A stretch of DNA of 64,000 nucleotides from Exobacillus caeni (lineage in GTDB: Bacteria > Bacillota > Bacilli > Bacillales > Guptibacillaceae), in the NCBI RefSeq assembly GCF_005747095.1, contig NZ_SWLG01000008.1:186001-250000 (forward strand). Direction: 5' to 3'. Of the stretch, positions 51,598-61,654 are shown in pieces. The stretch's first letter is position 1; each line of letters starts with the position of its first letter. The position numbers were made by a program, and so were the translations under genes. The notes under the pieces were generated by a model. It was not told the DNA's origin, made no database searches, and was given only the letters and a program-made list of their open reading frames with translations.

Positions 51598-52009
51598 ATG
51601 AAGTTTTGTTCCAAATTTCTTATTAACATAGTTACACAATTAAAATTTGAAGTCAACAGTCTTTTCTTGAGGATAGTTAACGAAAGACGTCCTCTAAATA
51701 ACAATGAGGTCATTACTTAGATGAACAGAAATAATCTTGTTCAACTCTTCTACGGTCAGCGCCGGCATCTCTTGATTTGTCTTCTTAGAATACATGGTCT
51801 GCCTGGCATTTTCCTGGTAATCCCTGAATTGCTTTTAAGAGGATTAATACTTTCTCCTCAAGCCTGTTGTCATCTCCAACAGGAGGTAATTCCGCATTCA
51901 CCGTGCCCTGTCATGTTAATTCCGTACGGAGGTTCAGCATCATTTATTCGGAGTTTCAAGATAAAATCATTGAAAAAGGAGCAGCTAGCAGCTACCCCAA
52001 GAATATTTT
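51598..52009. other. Intergenic stretch, nothing recognised
   Basis: Contains the expected promoter region for the riboswitch transcript. Both strands have short open stretches (one plus-strand frame of 103 codons at 51721-52032) but without family resemblance or ribosome binding site. Confidence 0.4.
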
Positions 52010-53167
52010 TTAGAAAAAGTCATAAAAACTAGCCGGTCTCGTAGGAATACCTTCTTTAAACTTTTGAAACTCTTCCTTGCTTCCAGATATTTTCCTGCAA
52101 TCATATAAGAAGTCAGCTGTTTGATAACCGATTAAAGCTGCCATCAGTGTCTGGATGTCCATCTGTAAACCTTGCTGCTTATCCGCATTCTCGGAATACT
52201 CTACCTTACCTTCTGAAACAACAAAGGTTCCATTGTTCCACTCTGCAAAAGAATCCTTAATATGCAATGTCAGTGGTTCATCAGTTTTGTTCAGCTCATA
52301 CTGTTCAAGGAATGGATTAACATCTACAATACGTCCCATAAAATACGGAAAGATTTCCTGCTCAATCTTCGGCTGTTTTAATAAAAACGGCTGCTGGTCA
52401 TCGATCGGTAAGATCATTTTTACTTTATTTGCCATAGAGTCGTGCTGTGAGATAAAGTTCCAGAGCCCTCTTCGCGCCAGTTCATCCATGTAAACCATTT
52501 CCTGTACATCTAGCAGCTGGTCTTTCATTTTGTAGAGAACGTAGCCCTTTGGATTTTTATTCTCATCATAATAGACGCCCGCCTGAAAACCTTTCGTGAA
52601 AATGGCCTGTGTCCACCAGTAGTCTTCCCTTTTTAATAACCCGTTGTACCTTTTGAAGTAATACTCGTAAATTTTTTTAACAGGATCAAGATTATCGTCC
52701 TTGTATATCCGCTCTACTGTTCCGTTTATATCTTGATATATGAACAGGTTCTTTGCTTCGAAATTGTATTTTTTCATGGAAGCGGTGATTTCCCATCCAA
52801 AGCGACGGTAAAAATCAATATCGAACGGATGGAGGAAGCTGACCATCTGCCCTTTTTCTTTCATACTGAGCAATGATTTTTTTAAAAGTCTTGAAACAGA
52901 ACCTTTCCTTCGATGTTCTGGCCAGGTCGCTACTCCAGCTACTCCACCCATGGAATAAAATTTCTCATTGATGGAAACCTCGAGCGATAGAATATGTATC
53001 TTTGACATAAGTTGCTCCTCTGTAAACTCACCCCATATTTCATGCCTTTTCAGTCTTTCAAGCCTTTCTTCCTTCTCACTCTCACTGACTTCATACTGAA
53101 ATGCATATTCAGATAACCGCAGAGCCTTGATCAACTCTTGTTCTTCTAGCTTTCTTATATGAGCCAT
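52010..53167 (-). CDS. Eis-like GNAT acetyltransferase
   Basis: A 385-residue protein of the Eis (enhanced intracellular survival) type: N-terminal GNAT domain with GVATWPEHRRKGSVSRLLKKSL (acetyl-CoA motif), a second GNAT-like domain, and an SCP2-like C-terminal domain (LTLHIKDSFAEWNNGTF). Eis homologues acetylate amino groups of aminoglycosides or proteins; the Bacillus substrate is unknown. ATG at 53167 behind aggggga. Confidence 0.88.
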   Translation of the reverse strand: MAHIRKLEEQELIKALRLSEYAFQYEVSESEKEERLERLKRHEIWGEFTEEQLMSKIHILSLEVSINEKFYSMGGVAGVATWPEHRRKGSVSRLLKKSLLSMKEKGQMVSFLHPFDIDFYRRFGWEITASMKKYNFEAKNLFIYQDINGTVERIYKDDNLDPVKKIYEYYFKRYNGLLKREDYWWTQAIFTKGFQAGVYYDENKNPKGYVLYKMKDQLLDVQEMVYMDELARRGLWNFISQHDSMANKVKMILPIDDQQPFLLKQPKIEQEIFPYFMGRIVDVNPFLEQYELNKTDEPLTLHIKDSFAEWNNGTFVVSEGKVEYSENADKQQGLQMDIQTLMAALIGYQTADFLYDCRKISGSKEEFQKFKEGIPTRPASFYDFF

Positions 53168-53273
53168 CACTATTCCCCCTGTTCTTTCGACTATCTAAAT
53201 GATACTACTCCTTGATGAAAGAATATACTGAATTTTTCAGAGGCTCTTTAAACTCAAATCGTAATAATATGCT

Positions 53274-54150
53274 TTAAGCGTCTCCTAATGTTTTTAATCC
53301 CTGGATGATAACATCCGGTCGATCGATATGAATTTCATGATCACTTTTTTCAGCAACAATCAATACTCCCTTCGTTGATAAACGGGATAACTCGACCTGA
53401 AGCTTTCTCCAGACATCTTCATACATTATAGCCTCTTCTTCTGGAATCTTATGTTCTATAAAAGGTTTGATTGATTCTTCTTTGTCCCTGGCTATTACCA
53501 CCAGCGGAATATCAGGGAACGCTCCCATCTCCTTGATCATCCTGCCGCTTTCATCCCAGTGTCCGAAATCGTTTGCAATCGTTTGAAACAGTGTGGGATC
53601 GGTTATAAATTCCTCAAATTTCTTTCCCTCGTGTTCAGACAGATCTTCCTTATTCTTCTCAATCATACCTTTGAATTCTTCTCGGAGTCCTTTTGACGAT
53701 CTTTGAGATGCCATTACGTTACTTTCTATCATTTTCTCCAAAGAGATCAAGGAATTCATCACAGGTAGATTCAAGTGGTACAGCTCTCTAAAATTATAAG
53801 AAGTGGAATCTAGCAAGATCAATCCTTTTATCTTTTCAGGATATTTCTTAACAAAGTGCTGGGCACATAATCCGCCATAAGAATGGCCCATCAGCAAGAA
53901 TGGCTCGGTTATGCCAAGGTATTCGACAAGACTATTTAGTTCTTCTGAAATATATTCGGTTGTTCTCGCTTTCGTAGTTGCAGTGCTGTTTCCGTAGCCT
54001 GCCCGATGGTAAAGGATAACTGTAAAGTCTGCTTTAATTTTATCAACAAAAGGATACCAGCTATAAAAGGAACAGCCGATACCAGTTTCAATTAATAAAA
54101 CAGATTTACGCGGATCCAAATACTTTGTATTCTAGTGATGGTTGAGTCAA
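53274..54150 (-). CDS. Alpha/beta-hydrolase with an apparent N-terminal frameshift
   Basis: The frame 53274-54119 encodes the bulk of the enzyme: LLIETGIGCSF, nucleophile Ser in LLMGHSYGGLC, and a C-terminal His in EKSDHEIH. Its nominal start (TTG at 54119) has no ribosome binding site. A second frame starts at TTG 54150, 7 bases after ggaggt, reads MTQPSLEYKVFGSA and stops at once; removing one base near 54108 joins it to KSVLLIETG. This restores the N-terminus expected of such hydrolases. Either the gene carries a single-base insertion or the sequence has an error. Confidence 0.75.
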
Positions 54151-54229
54151 TTGCGGTACCTCCAAAAACTTAGTCATGAACTACTTCCTTTGATGGATTC
54201 CATTTCCTCCTGAAAAATAGAACAACATG

Positions 54230-54520
54230 CTAGGCATCTCCATAATAGTCCGCGAAATACAGAAATCCTTTTTTCTTCACGATGTAATTTTTCAAAAATC
54301 CCTGTGTGCTCTTTTCCACCGGTGGACTAGAAAGGCTATAGCATTTAGCATTTTCTTCAGCTAGTTTTTCTTTATCCACCCTGTTATGAAAATAGTCATC
54401 GACAATGGATGAAGATATCGCTGCCTGTGGGTGCCCCATCATCAATACGTGCGTTCTAAGTGCTAGATTCGGAGTGAGATGCAGCGAAACAAACAGGACA
54501 ATCACAGTACCAATAAACAT
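54230..54520 (-). CDS. Hypothetical secreted or membrane-anchored small protein
   Basis: A 96-residue protein of unknown family with an N-terminal hydrophobic segment (FIGTVIVLFVSLHLTP) and a polar remainder with one Cys. Starting at the ATG (54520) leaves no basic residues before the hydrophobic core. In-frame upstream, ATT at 54535 lies 9 bases after ggag and would add five residues with R and K, giving a normal signal-peptide N-region; the ATG itself has no site. Start is therefore uncertain. Confidence 0.6.
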   Translation of the reverse strand: MFIGTVIVLFVSLHLTPNLALRTHVLMMGHPQAAISSSIVDDYFHNRVDKEKLAEENAKCYSLSSPPVEKSTQGFLKNYIVKKKGFLYFADYYGDA

Positions 54521-54580
54521 AATTAATTTTCTAATGCCAATCGTCTCCTTTTTTTAAGCATGATTTAATGAAAAAATCTA

Positions 54581-55033
54581 TCATTCCTTAAGAAATCTCG
54601 CCTCTTCCAAATACTTTTTCGCTGGCTCCGGATCTAAGTATCTGGCCATCGCTGTCTTATGCTTTCTTAAGCCCAGTTTTTCATAGAAAGGTTCTCGTCC
54701 CTCTGTAGTCGTAAGATGAATAAAGTTCACATCATCCATTTTTGATAAAATATTAGCCATCAGCTTCCTGCCGATACCCTTGCCCTGATAGTCGGGATGA
54801 ATAATCACATCATAGACCGCACCATAAAAGACTCCATCGGAGATAACCCTTCCACAGCCTATCAGCCTGTTATCATCATATAGAAGTGCAACATAATAAC
54901 TCGAATGAAACGCCTGCTGAAGATTTTCCTTTGTCCGCCCTTTCCATTCCACTGTTTCAAAGAGGTTTACAAGTTCTCCCCAATCTAATCCCTCTAATGA
55001 ATTACAGATCTTTATCTGATTTGTATTTTCCAT
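54581..55033 (-). CDS. GNAT-family N-acetyltransferase
   Basis: A 150-residue GNAT protein with the acetyl-CoA motif VIIHPDYQGKGIGRKLMANIL (about 76-96) and FYEKLGLRKHKTAM near the end. Substrate unknown. ATG behind aggaggatc. Confidence 0.88.
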   Translation of the reverse strand: MENTNQIKICNSLEGLDWGELVNLFETVEWKGRTKENLQQAFHSSYYVALLYDDNRLIGCGRVISDGVFYGAVYDVIIHPDYQGKGIGRKLMANILSKMDDVNFIHLTTTEGREPFYEKLGLRKHKTAMARYLDPEPAKKYLEEARFLKE

Positions 55034-55121
55034 TTCCTGTGATCCTCCTGTTAAATTCTTCTTTTATGTTATCAAAAATATATTCTTTTCGTAATTCTCC
55101 CTCTCCTCTTTTCCTCGTACA

Positions 55122-56759
55122 CTATTTAACACTTTCCCGACGCAGTTTATCCAGCTCCTCTTCTATACGTTCCTTTTCAATTCTTTCGAAAAGCGGTTTA
55201 ACCTCATGTAATGAGACAACCGTATGCTCGGTTTCTTCCCACTTTAATTCTCCCAGCCGAAGCATTTCTTTTACTTTTTCACTGGAAAAAGGAAGAAAAG
55301 GATATAGCAGCTGTGCAAGGTTTGCAATAATATAAACACAGGTTGCCATCGTATCATCACAGGATGTTTTCTCTTCTTTCACCTGTTTCCATGGTTTCTG
55401 CTCATCAAAGTATTTATTTGTGTTTCGAATATAACAGAAGATTTCTTGAAGAGCATTTTTAAAATGAGTGTGAGAGATCAATGAACCGACTTTTTCATAT
55501 AGTTTATTTGTAGTTCTTTTGATATCTACATCTACTTTTCCAACCGGAACGTTTCCTTCATAAGCTTTTTCGATAAACTTTAATGTTCGATTGACAAAAT
55601 TGCCATACGCTCCAAGCAGCTCGCTATTATGACTATAAATAAATTCCCGCCATGAGAAATCCGCATCTCTGTTTTCAGGAGCGTTGATCGTTAAGAAATA
55701 GCGTATAGAGTCGGCGTTATACCTGCTTAAAATATCCGGAATCCATACTGCCCAGTTCCTGCTTGTAGAAAGCTTTTTCTGTTCCAGGGTTACGTATTCA
55801 TTAGAAACGATATGTGTCGGCAATGCACGTTTTCTTATTCCAAGGAGAATCGCCGGCCAGATAATCGTGTGGAAAGGTATGTTATCCTTTCCATGCACAT
55901 AATAGGAAACAGCATTTTCATCCCAGAAAGCCGTCTCCTCTTTTTGGTGCTCGGTAGCCCACTGTTTACTTGCTGAATAGTAACCAGACACCGCTTCGAT
56001 CCATACGTAGATCTTCTTATCTTCATAACCCTTTACAGGTACACTCACCCCAATAGGCAGATCACGTGAAACTGCCCGGTCATGAAGGCCTTCTTTTAAG
56101 TATCTTTCTGTTAATTGAATGGCATTATCACGCCACCTGTCTTCTGTTCTTGCCTTTCCCAGATAGTGTTCCAACTCTTTCTGGAATGAACTTAACTCAA
56201 AATAGAAATGCTCAGTTTCTTTGATAATTGGAGTGTAGCCACAAATTTTACACTTTTTCGAAAGAAGGTCTAACGGGTCTAAAATGGCTGAACAATGATC
56301 ACATTGATCCCCTCTCGCTTCCCGACTGCAATAAGGGCAGATTCCCTCCACAAACCTATCCGGCAAGAACTGTTCACAGGAATCGCAATAGCACTGTTCT
56401 ACCTCTTTTTTGTAAATCCAATTATTTTCTAGCAATTGAAGAAAGATAGACTGCACCACCTCATGATGGTGGGTTGAATCCGTCCGTGTATAACAGTCGT
56501 ATGTGAAACCCAGTGCCTTAAAGCTCTCTTCAAACTCCTTGTGGTACCTGTCGGCGATTGTCTTTGGTGAAACACCTTCCTGCCTTGCTTTAATCGCGAT
56601 CGGCGTTCCGTTACAGTCACTTCCCGAAACATACAGCACCTTTTCCCCTTTCACACGAAAATATCTCGCTAAAATGTCACCGGGCAATAAGCTTGCGATA
56701 TGTCCCAAATGCAGCGAACCATTCGCATAAGGCCATGCTCCACCAATAAAAATACTCAT
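55122..56759 (-). CDS. metG: Methionyl-tRNA synthetase
   Basis: A 545-residue class I synthetase of the zinc-knuckle type. The HIGH motif is HLGH (17-20), the zinc-binding domain has paired CxxC motifs ([22 protein letters not shown]), and the KMSKS site is KLSTSRN. The C-terminal tRNA-anticodon helix bundle is present but there is no C-terminal EMAP/Trbp111 domain. It charges tRNA-Met. ATG behind aaggaggatg. Under the T-box at 56776-57092. Confidence 0.92.
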   Translation of the reverse strand: MSIFIGGAWPYANGSLHLGHIASLLPGDILARYFRVKGEKVLYVSGSDCNGTPIAIKARQEGVSPKTIADRYHKEFEESFKALGFTYDCYTRTDSTHHHEVVQSIFLQLLENNWIYKKEVEQCYCDSCEQFLPDRFVEGICPYCSREARGDQCDHCSAILDPLDLLSKKCKICGYTPIIKETEHFYFELSSFQKELEHYLGKARTEDRWRDNAIQLTERYLKEGLHDRAVSRDLPIGVSVPVKGYEDKKIYVWIEAVSGYYSASKQWATEHQKEETAFWDENAVSYYVHGKDNIPFHTIIWPAILLGIRKRALPTHIVSNEYVTLEQKKLSTSRNWAVWIPDILSRYNADSIRYFLTINAPENRDADFSWREFIYSHNSELLGAYGNFVNRTLKFIEKAYEGNVPVGKVDVDIKRTTNKLYEKVGSLISHTHFKNALQEIFCYIRNTNKYFDEQKPWKQVKEEKTSCDDTMATCVYIIANLAQLLYPFLPFSSEKVKEMLRLGELKWEETEHTVVSLHEVKPLFERIEKERIEEELDKLRRESVK

Positions 56760-56775
56760 TTTACATCCTCCTTTT

Positions 56776-57092
56776 TACAAAAAATAAAAAACCTCGCCCT
56801 AAGACAACAGCATTGTCAAAGGACGAGGTATCACTCGTGTTACCACCTTTTTTCGCTAATAACTCACATTATCAGCCTCACTAAGTACGGAGCTTAAAAG
56901 AAACTCTTATACTCTGTCATTTGTAACGAGTGACAAATCTCGTCTGAATCTAATTCTTTTAATGAATGTCGACCCATCGGCTCAGAGACCATTTTCAATC
57001 AATTATTTTCTGCTTCTTTTCAGCAACCGAAGCTCTCTGTTAGAAAATGAAGTTGATCTACTTTCCTCATCATCGCTTTTCCCTGCTTATAA
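56776..57092 (-). promoter_or_regulatory. T-box riboswitch, Met specifier
   Basis: Minus-strand order: GATGAGGAAAGTAG near 57074-57062, the Stem I motif CAGAGAGCTTCGGTTGCTG, a likely specifier ATG at 56992-56990 in AAAATGGTCTCTGAGC, the T-box sequence AAGGTGGTAACACG (56851-56838), then a terminator (ggacgagg/cctcgccct, 56828-56792) with a T run. Uncharged tRNA-Met should stabilise the antiterminator and turn on metG. Confidence 0.9.
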
Positions 57093-57139
57093 ATTTTCCT
57101 TATTATTGCACAGAATAGAAAATATTAAAAGCACTAATT

Positions 57140-57682
57140 TTATATCAGTTCTTTTCCCATGATTATTTGTGGACTTTCTATAGAAAGGACCGGAGCATTC
57201 ATTTTGATTAGCATCCATCCTTTCTTTTGATAAAACTTAATTGCAGGATTGTTGCTGGTGCCTGTCGTCAAAACTGATGTCCTATGATCCGCTTGAGATA
57301 GCAATTCATCATGCAAGCGGCTCGCAATTCCAAGACGTTTGTAGGAAGGGTCCACAGCTATCTCGACAAACTCAAAGCAATTACTCAACCAGTGTTTTAT
57401 CTGTTCTTCTGTGAGCTGTGCTGCGATTTTTTGTCGGTAAAATTGGTCTGGAAAACTTGAATATCCATAAGCAAATCCAACGATCCTTTCTTTTGTATCT
57501 TTTCCCTTTACACCATAGAATCCCTTGTAACCTGCATGTTTTTTAATATTGGAAACTGCAGCCTCTTTATCATCGGTTGTATAGCCTTCTTTTAAAAATG
57601 TTTTACAGTATAGCTCTCCTATTTGTTCCAAATCTGTGTCCTGTTGATCAAAAGTATCGAATGTGATATTTTCTGATAACAT
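57140..57682 (-). CDS. GNAT-family N-acetyltransferase
   Basis: A 180-residue GNAT protein: VEIAVDPSYKRLGIASRLHDELLSQ (acetyl-CoA motif, about 108-132) and SNNPAIKFYQKKGWMLI. Substrate unknown. ATG behind ggggtgaag. Confidence 0.85.
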   Translation of the reverse strand: MLSENITFDTFDQQDTDLEQIGELYCKTFLKEGYTTDDKEAAVSNIKKHAGYKGFYGVKGKDTKERIVGFAYGYSSFPDQFYRQKIAAQLTEEQIKHWLSNCFEFVEIAVDPSYKRLGIASRLHDELLSQADHRTSVLTTGTSNNPAIKFYQKKGWMLIKMNAPVLSIESPQIIMGKELI

Positions 57683-57797
57683 ACTTCACCCCGTAACCAT
57701 TCATAAAATTTTGATTGAACAATGTACTACTAAAAATCGATTCTATTGGCTGTTGCTATTGTCTTTATACCGTTAAAAAGCTATGAAGCCATTCCTT

Positions 57798-58688
57798 TTA
57801 TATATCGACCATACCATTCAAGACTTTTAGAAAAGTCTTTGCAGATGGTGTTAATGCGTATTCGCTTTCTAAGCTTACCAGCGCTATTTTCCTGAATAAT
57901 GCCGGAAAATCCGCCGGCTCAAGCTTAACGAGCGTTCTGCTATCTAACAATTCTTTCGCAAACGATTCAGTGAGCAGTGTGACACCATGCCCCTTTCGGA
58001 TAAAATCCATTGCTGTGAAAGGAGGAAGCTCTAACGATTCCAGCCCAAAGCTCATAAAAGTCTTTTGCCAATGCTTACTCTCCTCACTCCAGTCCGTGAG
58101 AATATATGGGTTGCTGTATTTAAACACATCTCCTACAGTATAGCTTTTTGCTTTTAACCTGCTTAATTGATGGTTTTTATTAGCTGCAAGGATAAGGGGT
58201 TCCTTTATCAAAAGCAGTTCTTTCAAGTCACTATTAAAAAACGGAGAAGTGATCAAGCCCATTTTTACAAATCCATCATACAGCATTTCCATGATTTGCT
58301 GATTATGACCTGTATGGATAACCAGGTTAATCTCTGGATAATTCTGTTGCATTGCCACGATCGCTGAACTAAATAGACCAGTTGTAAAAGTAGGCAATGT
58401 CCCTATTTTAATTTCTCCCCTTTTTCCTTCTTTGATCGATTGAGCTCTTTCTGCTCCTTTTAAAAGAACTTCTAATGCCTGCCTTGCATAAGGAAGAAAT
58501 CCCTTGCCCAAATCTGTTAGTTCCATATGTTTTCCAACTCGATTAAATATAGGGCCTCCGATGCTTTTCTCCAGTTCTTTAATTCGTAAGCTTATCGTAG
58601 GCTGTGAAACATCCAGGTACCTTGCCGCTTTACTAAAAGACCCTAGACGGACAACCTGATCAAATGCCTTCAGCTGGTTGATTTCCAA
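57798..58688 (-). CDS. LysR-family transcriptional regulator
   Basis: A 296-residue LTTR: N-terminal winged HTH (QLKAFDQVVRLGSFSKAARYLDVSQPTISLRIKELE, about 4-40) and a two-lobe effector domain. I start at the TTG at 58688 (MEINQLKAF), the usual N-terminus; GTG at 58697 is only 2 bases from the aggagg. It is divergent from the methyltransferase gene at 58811, a likely target. The inducer is unknown. Confidence 0.9.
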   Translation of the reverse strand: MEINQLKAFDQVVRLGSFSKAARYLDVSQPTISLRIKELEKSIGGPIFNRVGKHMELTDLGKGFLPYARQALEVLLKGAERAQSIKEGKRGEIKIGTLPTFTTGLFSSAIVAMQQNYPEINLVIHTGHNQQIMEMLYDGFVKMGLITSPFFNSDLKELLLIKEPLILAANKNHQLSRLKAKSYTVGDVFKYSNPYILTDWSEESKHWQKTFMSFGLESLELPPFTAMDFIRKGHGVTLLTESFAKELLDSRTLVKLEPADFPALFRKIALVSLESEYALTPSAKTFLKVLNGMVDI

Positions 58689-58810
58689 CGCTCCCACTCC
58701 CTCCTATAAAAAAATCTAATAATAAGTATAGTTTCTATTATATTGTTTAATATCTTTTTCCTACCTATACTTTACCTATACAAATCTTAAAAAGAAAGAA
58801 GGAAAGAATC

Positions 58811-59431
58811 TTGCTATTAAAAAAATTTAGAGACATCATCGACAGTCAATACAGAATGCCGAGTGGATTGTTGGGATGGTATATAGGCGAAAAAATGAAT
58901 CGCCAGCATAAAACTGAAACTAACTGGACAATCAACCTTTTAAACCTTCAGGAAAACGAAGATATTCTTGATATAGGATGCGGAGCAGGTTATGCAATAA
59001 AACTTTTGCTAGACGAATCTCCTACTCATCGGGTTACTGGAATAGACTTATCAAAGACCCTCATCAACTCGGCAAAGAGAAGAAACTATAAAAAAATCAC
59101 CAATAAAAGAGCTTCGTTTGTTCTTGGAAATGTAAACAATCTTCCTTTTAAAGACAGACAGTTTTCGAGAGTGTTTAGCATCCATTCAATTTACTTCTGG
59201 GGAGATTTACAAGGATCAATCAATGAGATACACCGAGTGCTTAAACCAACAAGTTCTCTGTGTATTACACTTTGTGATGGAAAAAATGGAGTAAGCTGGG
59301 AGGGGATAACTAAAATGATTCATTCACAACTTCTACCTTTATTGGAAGAGGCTGGCTTCAAAAACGTTAGGATTATAAGGGGTCCACTCTCCAGAAAATA
59401 CCACACTCTAGCTGTTACCGGTGAACTGTGA
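58811..59431 (+). CDS. Class I SAM-dependent methyltransferase
   Basis: A 206-residue protein with motif I ILDIGCGAGYAIKLLLDE (about 55-72), VTGIDLSKTLI, LGNVNNLPFKDRQFSRVFSIHSIYFW and LKPTSSLCITLCDG. UbiE-like small-molecule methyltransferase. Start TTG at 58811 behind aaggaaag. Divergent from the LysR gene, which may control it. Confidence 0.85.
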   Translation: MLLKKFRDIIDSQYRMPSGLLGWYIGEKMNRQHKTETNWTINLLNLQENEDILDIGCGAGYAIKLLLDESPTHRVTGIDLSKTLINSAKRRNYKKITNKRASFVLGNVNNLPFKDRQFSRVFSIHSIYFWGDLQGSINEIHRVLKPTSSLCITLCDGKNGVSWEGITKMIHSQLLPLLEEAGFKNVRIIRGPLSRKYHTLAVTGEL

Positions 59432-59469
59432 CCAGGCAGCCTGTGCCTGACAGATTTCTGTTACTTAAA

Positions 59470-59497
59470 AACCAGACATCAAAAATGATGTCTGGTT
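59470..59497. terminator. Bidirectional terminator
   Basis: Arms aaccagacatc (59470-59480) and gatgtctggtt (59487-59497) between the methyltransferase (+) and symporter (-) genes. Confidence 0.8.
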
Positions 59498-59504
59498 CTA
59501 AGAA

Positions 59505-60737
59505 TCATGAAGAAACGGGTTCTTTTTCATTATCTTCTGTTTTACTGATCAAAGTAGTTCCGACAAGATCACCTGTGACATTCAATGCTGTTGCTCCCAT
59601 TCCAACGAGGGCGTCGATTGAAGCAAGCAATGCAACAACTTCGATCGGCAATCCAACCTGCGCAAAGACTGTTGCGATCATGACAAGCCCTGCACCGGGT
59701 ACTCCAGCAGTACCGATTGATGCGAGTGTACCGACAACAACAATGGCAACCATATTTGCAAGGCTTAGAGTCGTATCCGTATAATTTGCTGCGAATACAG
59801 CAGAAACCGCGATTCTAATCGCTGCTCCGTCCATGTTTATCGTTGCGCCAAGTGGCAAGCTAAAGCCATACAAACTTTTAGATATACCTAATTTACTTGC
59901 TGCATTTAACGTTACCGGCAATGTTCCAGAGCTGCTCTGGGTCACGAAAGCCGTAATCATCGGAGTACGGGCCTGGGCAAAAAACTGCCCTGGCTTCACT
60001 TTAAATAACAACATTAAAACAATATAAATTCCAATTTGAACGAACAAAGCTATATAAAGAACAGCGACCATATTTCCAAGCGAAAGTATGGTGTCTAACC
60101 CCTGGTTCCCAACCGTTTTTGCGATAATAGCAAAAATACCGATCGGAACATATTGCAAAATGATGTTCATGATCTGAAAAGTCGCTTCATTCATTCCATC
60201 GACCACTTTATAAATGTGATCGCCAAGCACTCTATGTTCATCTGAACTTCTCAATGCAGAAATGGCAATTCCAAAAGTAACTGCCATAAAAATAATGCCG
60301 AGTAAATTCATTTCAGTGAATGCCGTAACAATATTGCTCGGCACGATATTGAGCAACACACTCGCAATGCCGGGATGCTCATTAGCCTCGATTGTTTCAT
60401 TCGTCTGCTGGGTAATTCCTTCACCCGGCCCCATGACCGTCGCCACAATCAATCCGACGATAAGTGCCAGAGCTGATGTTACCACATAATATAAAAACAC
60501 TTTTCCACCCATGCGTCCTAAATTTCCTAACCGTGTCTGGTTAACTCCGACAATCAATGTAAATAAGATCAGCGGAATGATTATAAACTGAAGCAACCGA
60601 ATCAACAAGTCACCGAATGGCGCCAATACATTTGCATCCTCGCCAAAAATAAGACCAACGATAACACCAAGAAAAAGCGCAATCGTTATTTTTATTATTA
60701 AAGATACATTTAGATATCGTTTCATAAGTGTACCCAA
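59505..60737 (-). CDS. Dicarboxylate/amino-acid:cation symporter (DAACS)
   Basis: A 410-residue GltP/DctA-type carrier with eight helices and two re-entrant loops: TQSSSGTLPVTL (HP1), NMDGAAIRIAVSA (TM7), and the HP2 region GTLASIGTAGVPGAGLVM. It takes up glutamate/aspartate or C4-dicarboxylates with Na+ or H+. The TTG start at 60737 lies 6 bases after aggaggg. Confidence 0.93.
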   Translation of the reverse strand: MGTLMKRYLNVSLIIKITIALFLGVIVGLIFGEDANVLAPFGDLLIRLLQFIIIPLILFTLIVGVNQTRLGNLGRMGGKVFLYYVVTSALALIVGLIVATVMGPGEGITQQTNETIEANEHPGIASVLLNIVPSNIVTAFTEMNLLGIIFMAVTFGIAISALRSSDEHRVLGDHIYKVVDGMNEATFQIMNIILQYVPIGIFAIIAKTVGNQGLDTILSLGNMVAVLYIALFVQIGIYIVLMLLFKVKPGQFFAQARTPMITAFVTQSSSGTLPVTLNAASKLGISKSLYGFSLPLGATINMDGAAIRIAVSAVFAANYTDTTLSLANMVAIVVVGTLASIGTAGVPGAGLVMIATVFAQVGLPIEVVALLASIDALVGMGATALNVTGDLVGTTLISKTEDNEKEPVSS

Positions 60738-60891
60738 GTTATTCCCTCCTTTTTATCTATTATTCCTATAAGTTTTATCGGGATTATACTAGTAAATTAA
60801 TCGGAAAATGTCAACTATAAGAACTTTTTCTGTTTTGTCTTATACTAAATGATCTTTTTGCTTACTTGTTGTATAATAAGCTCCCATTAAG
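60738..60891. other. Leader region of the symporter gene
   Basis: AT-rich, with the ribosome binding site and presumably the promoter of the symporter. Continues into the interspersed repeat. Confidence 0.5.
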
Positions 60892-61417
60892 GATGAACTG
60901 CGACGCAATTGCAGCATTGATTTCCGGGCAGTTCGCTTTCCGCCGGCAACGCTTCAGCTTCCTTGTCAGCAAAAACCGCCTGTCTAGTTTCGGCTCACAG
61001 AGACTAGTGGATTTCCCTCACCTCCTTGCGATAAGGCAACATCGGCTCTCTTTCATTCGGCGTTGATTCTTATCTCCATGCGATTCAATCCAATCCATAC
61101 CTCTCTTGGCGTTCGCCTCCACTTTTCAACACTGCGGGATCTTCAGATGTTGCTTTTCCCGCAGGAGTCGACTGCCCTCTGCTCCAATTAATTGACGTTT
61201 TCAAAGATGTGGAACGTCAAAGACAGCTCAGCGAAGGTAATACACGCAGACTCCTCGAAAATGAACATCACAATTTCTCCGTGCGATATAACGCTGCCGT
61301 ATCCTTCCTTGTCCTGCGAGCCCCCGGAAAGCGTAGTGTACTTCCGTAGCGGTCAGCCGTTTGCTATGTCGCAGTTTTTCGCTTTTGTGGATAAACAACA
61401 ATCTTTTAGAAAAGAGC
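60892..61417. repeat. Interspersed Bacillaceae-type repeat element (about 520 bp)
   Basis: GC-richer than its surroundings and without a gene. It shares its left end (gatgaactgcgac) and right end (acaatcttttagaaaagagcc) with the short copy at 43070-43187. Inside are GC-rich blocks typical of noncoding repeats seen in many Bacillaceae, such as ctgcgggatcttcagatgtt followed by cccgcaggagtcgac (near 61133-61173). An aactgcgacata-like motif occurs near both ends in opposite orientation, as in a MITE. No transposase is present. Confidence 0.75.
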
Positions 61418-61654
61418 CTTACTAAGTAAAGGGATAATTCGAGAATAAAAGGAAGAACTAAAGAAGCTTTCATAAGTAAGAGGGATAAAGTGTTTTATCC
61501 ACATTGCTCTCTTAAGCGGAATTAACGGAGGTGATAAGAATAAGATGGCTGATTCAAAAGCCAGGAGTTCAATCTAGCGTTCGCACCTGGAAAACAACAT
61601 GTGACCTGAATGCAATGGAAATGGAAAGCTGACCCTGACCCGCTGTACTCAATA
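61418..61654. other. Intergenic stretch with an orphan ribosome binding site
   Basis: A strong acggaggtgataag is followed by ATG near 61545, but the frame (MADSKARSSI) stops after ten codons. The neighbouring frame reads QEFNLAFAPGKQHVT. This may be the relic of a small, possibly spore-related gene; I cannot name it. Confidence 0.35.

Noticed and set aside
51721-52032. 103-codon plus-strand frame
   Set aside because: No ribosome binding site, no recognisable domain, and it runs into the end of the Eis-like gene on the other strand.
61545-61640. Possible small spore-protein gene after a strong ribosome binding site
   Set aside because: The frame stops after ten codons; continuation needs a frame change and the family cannot be named.
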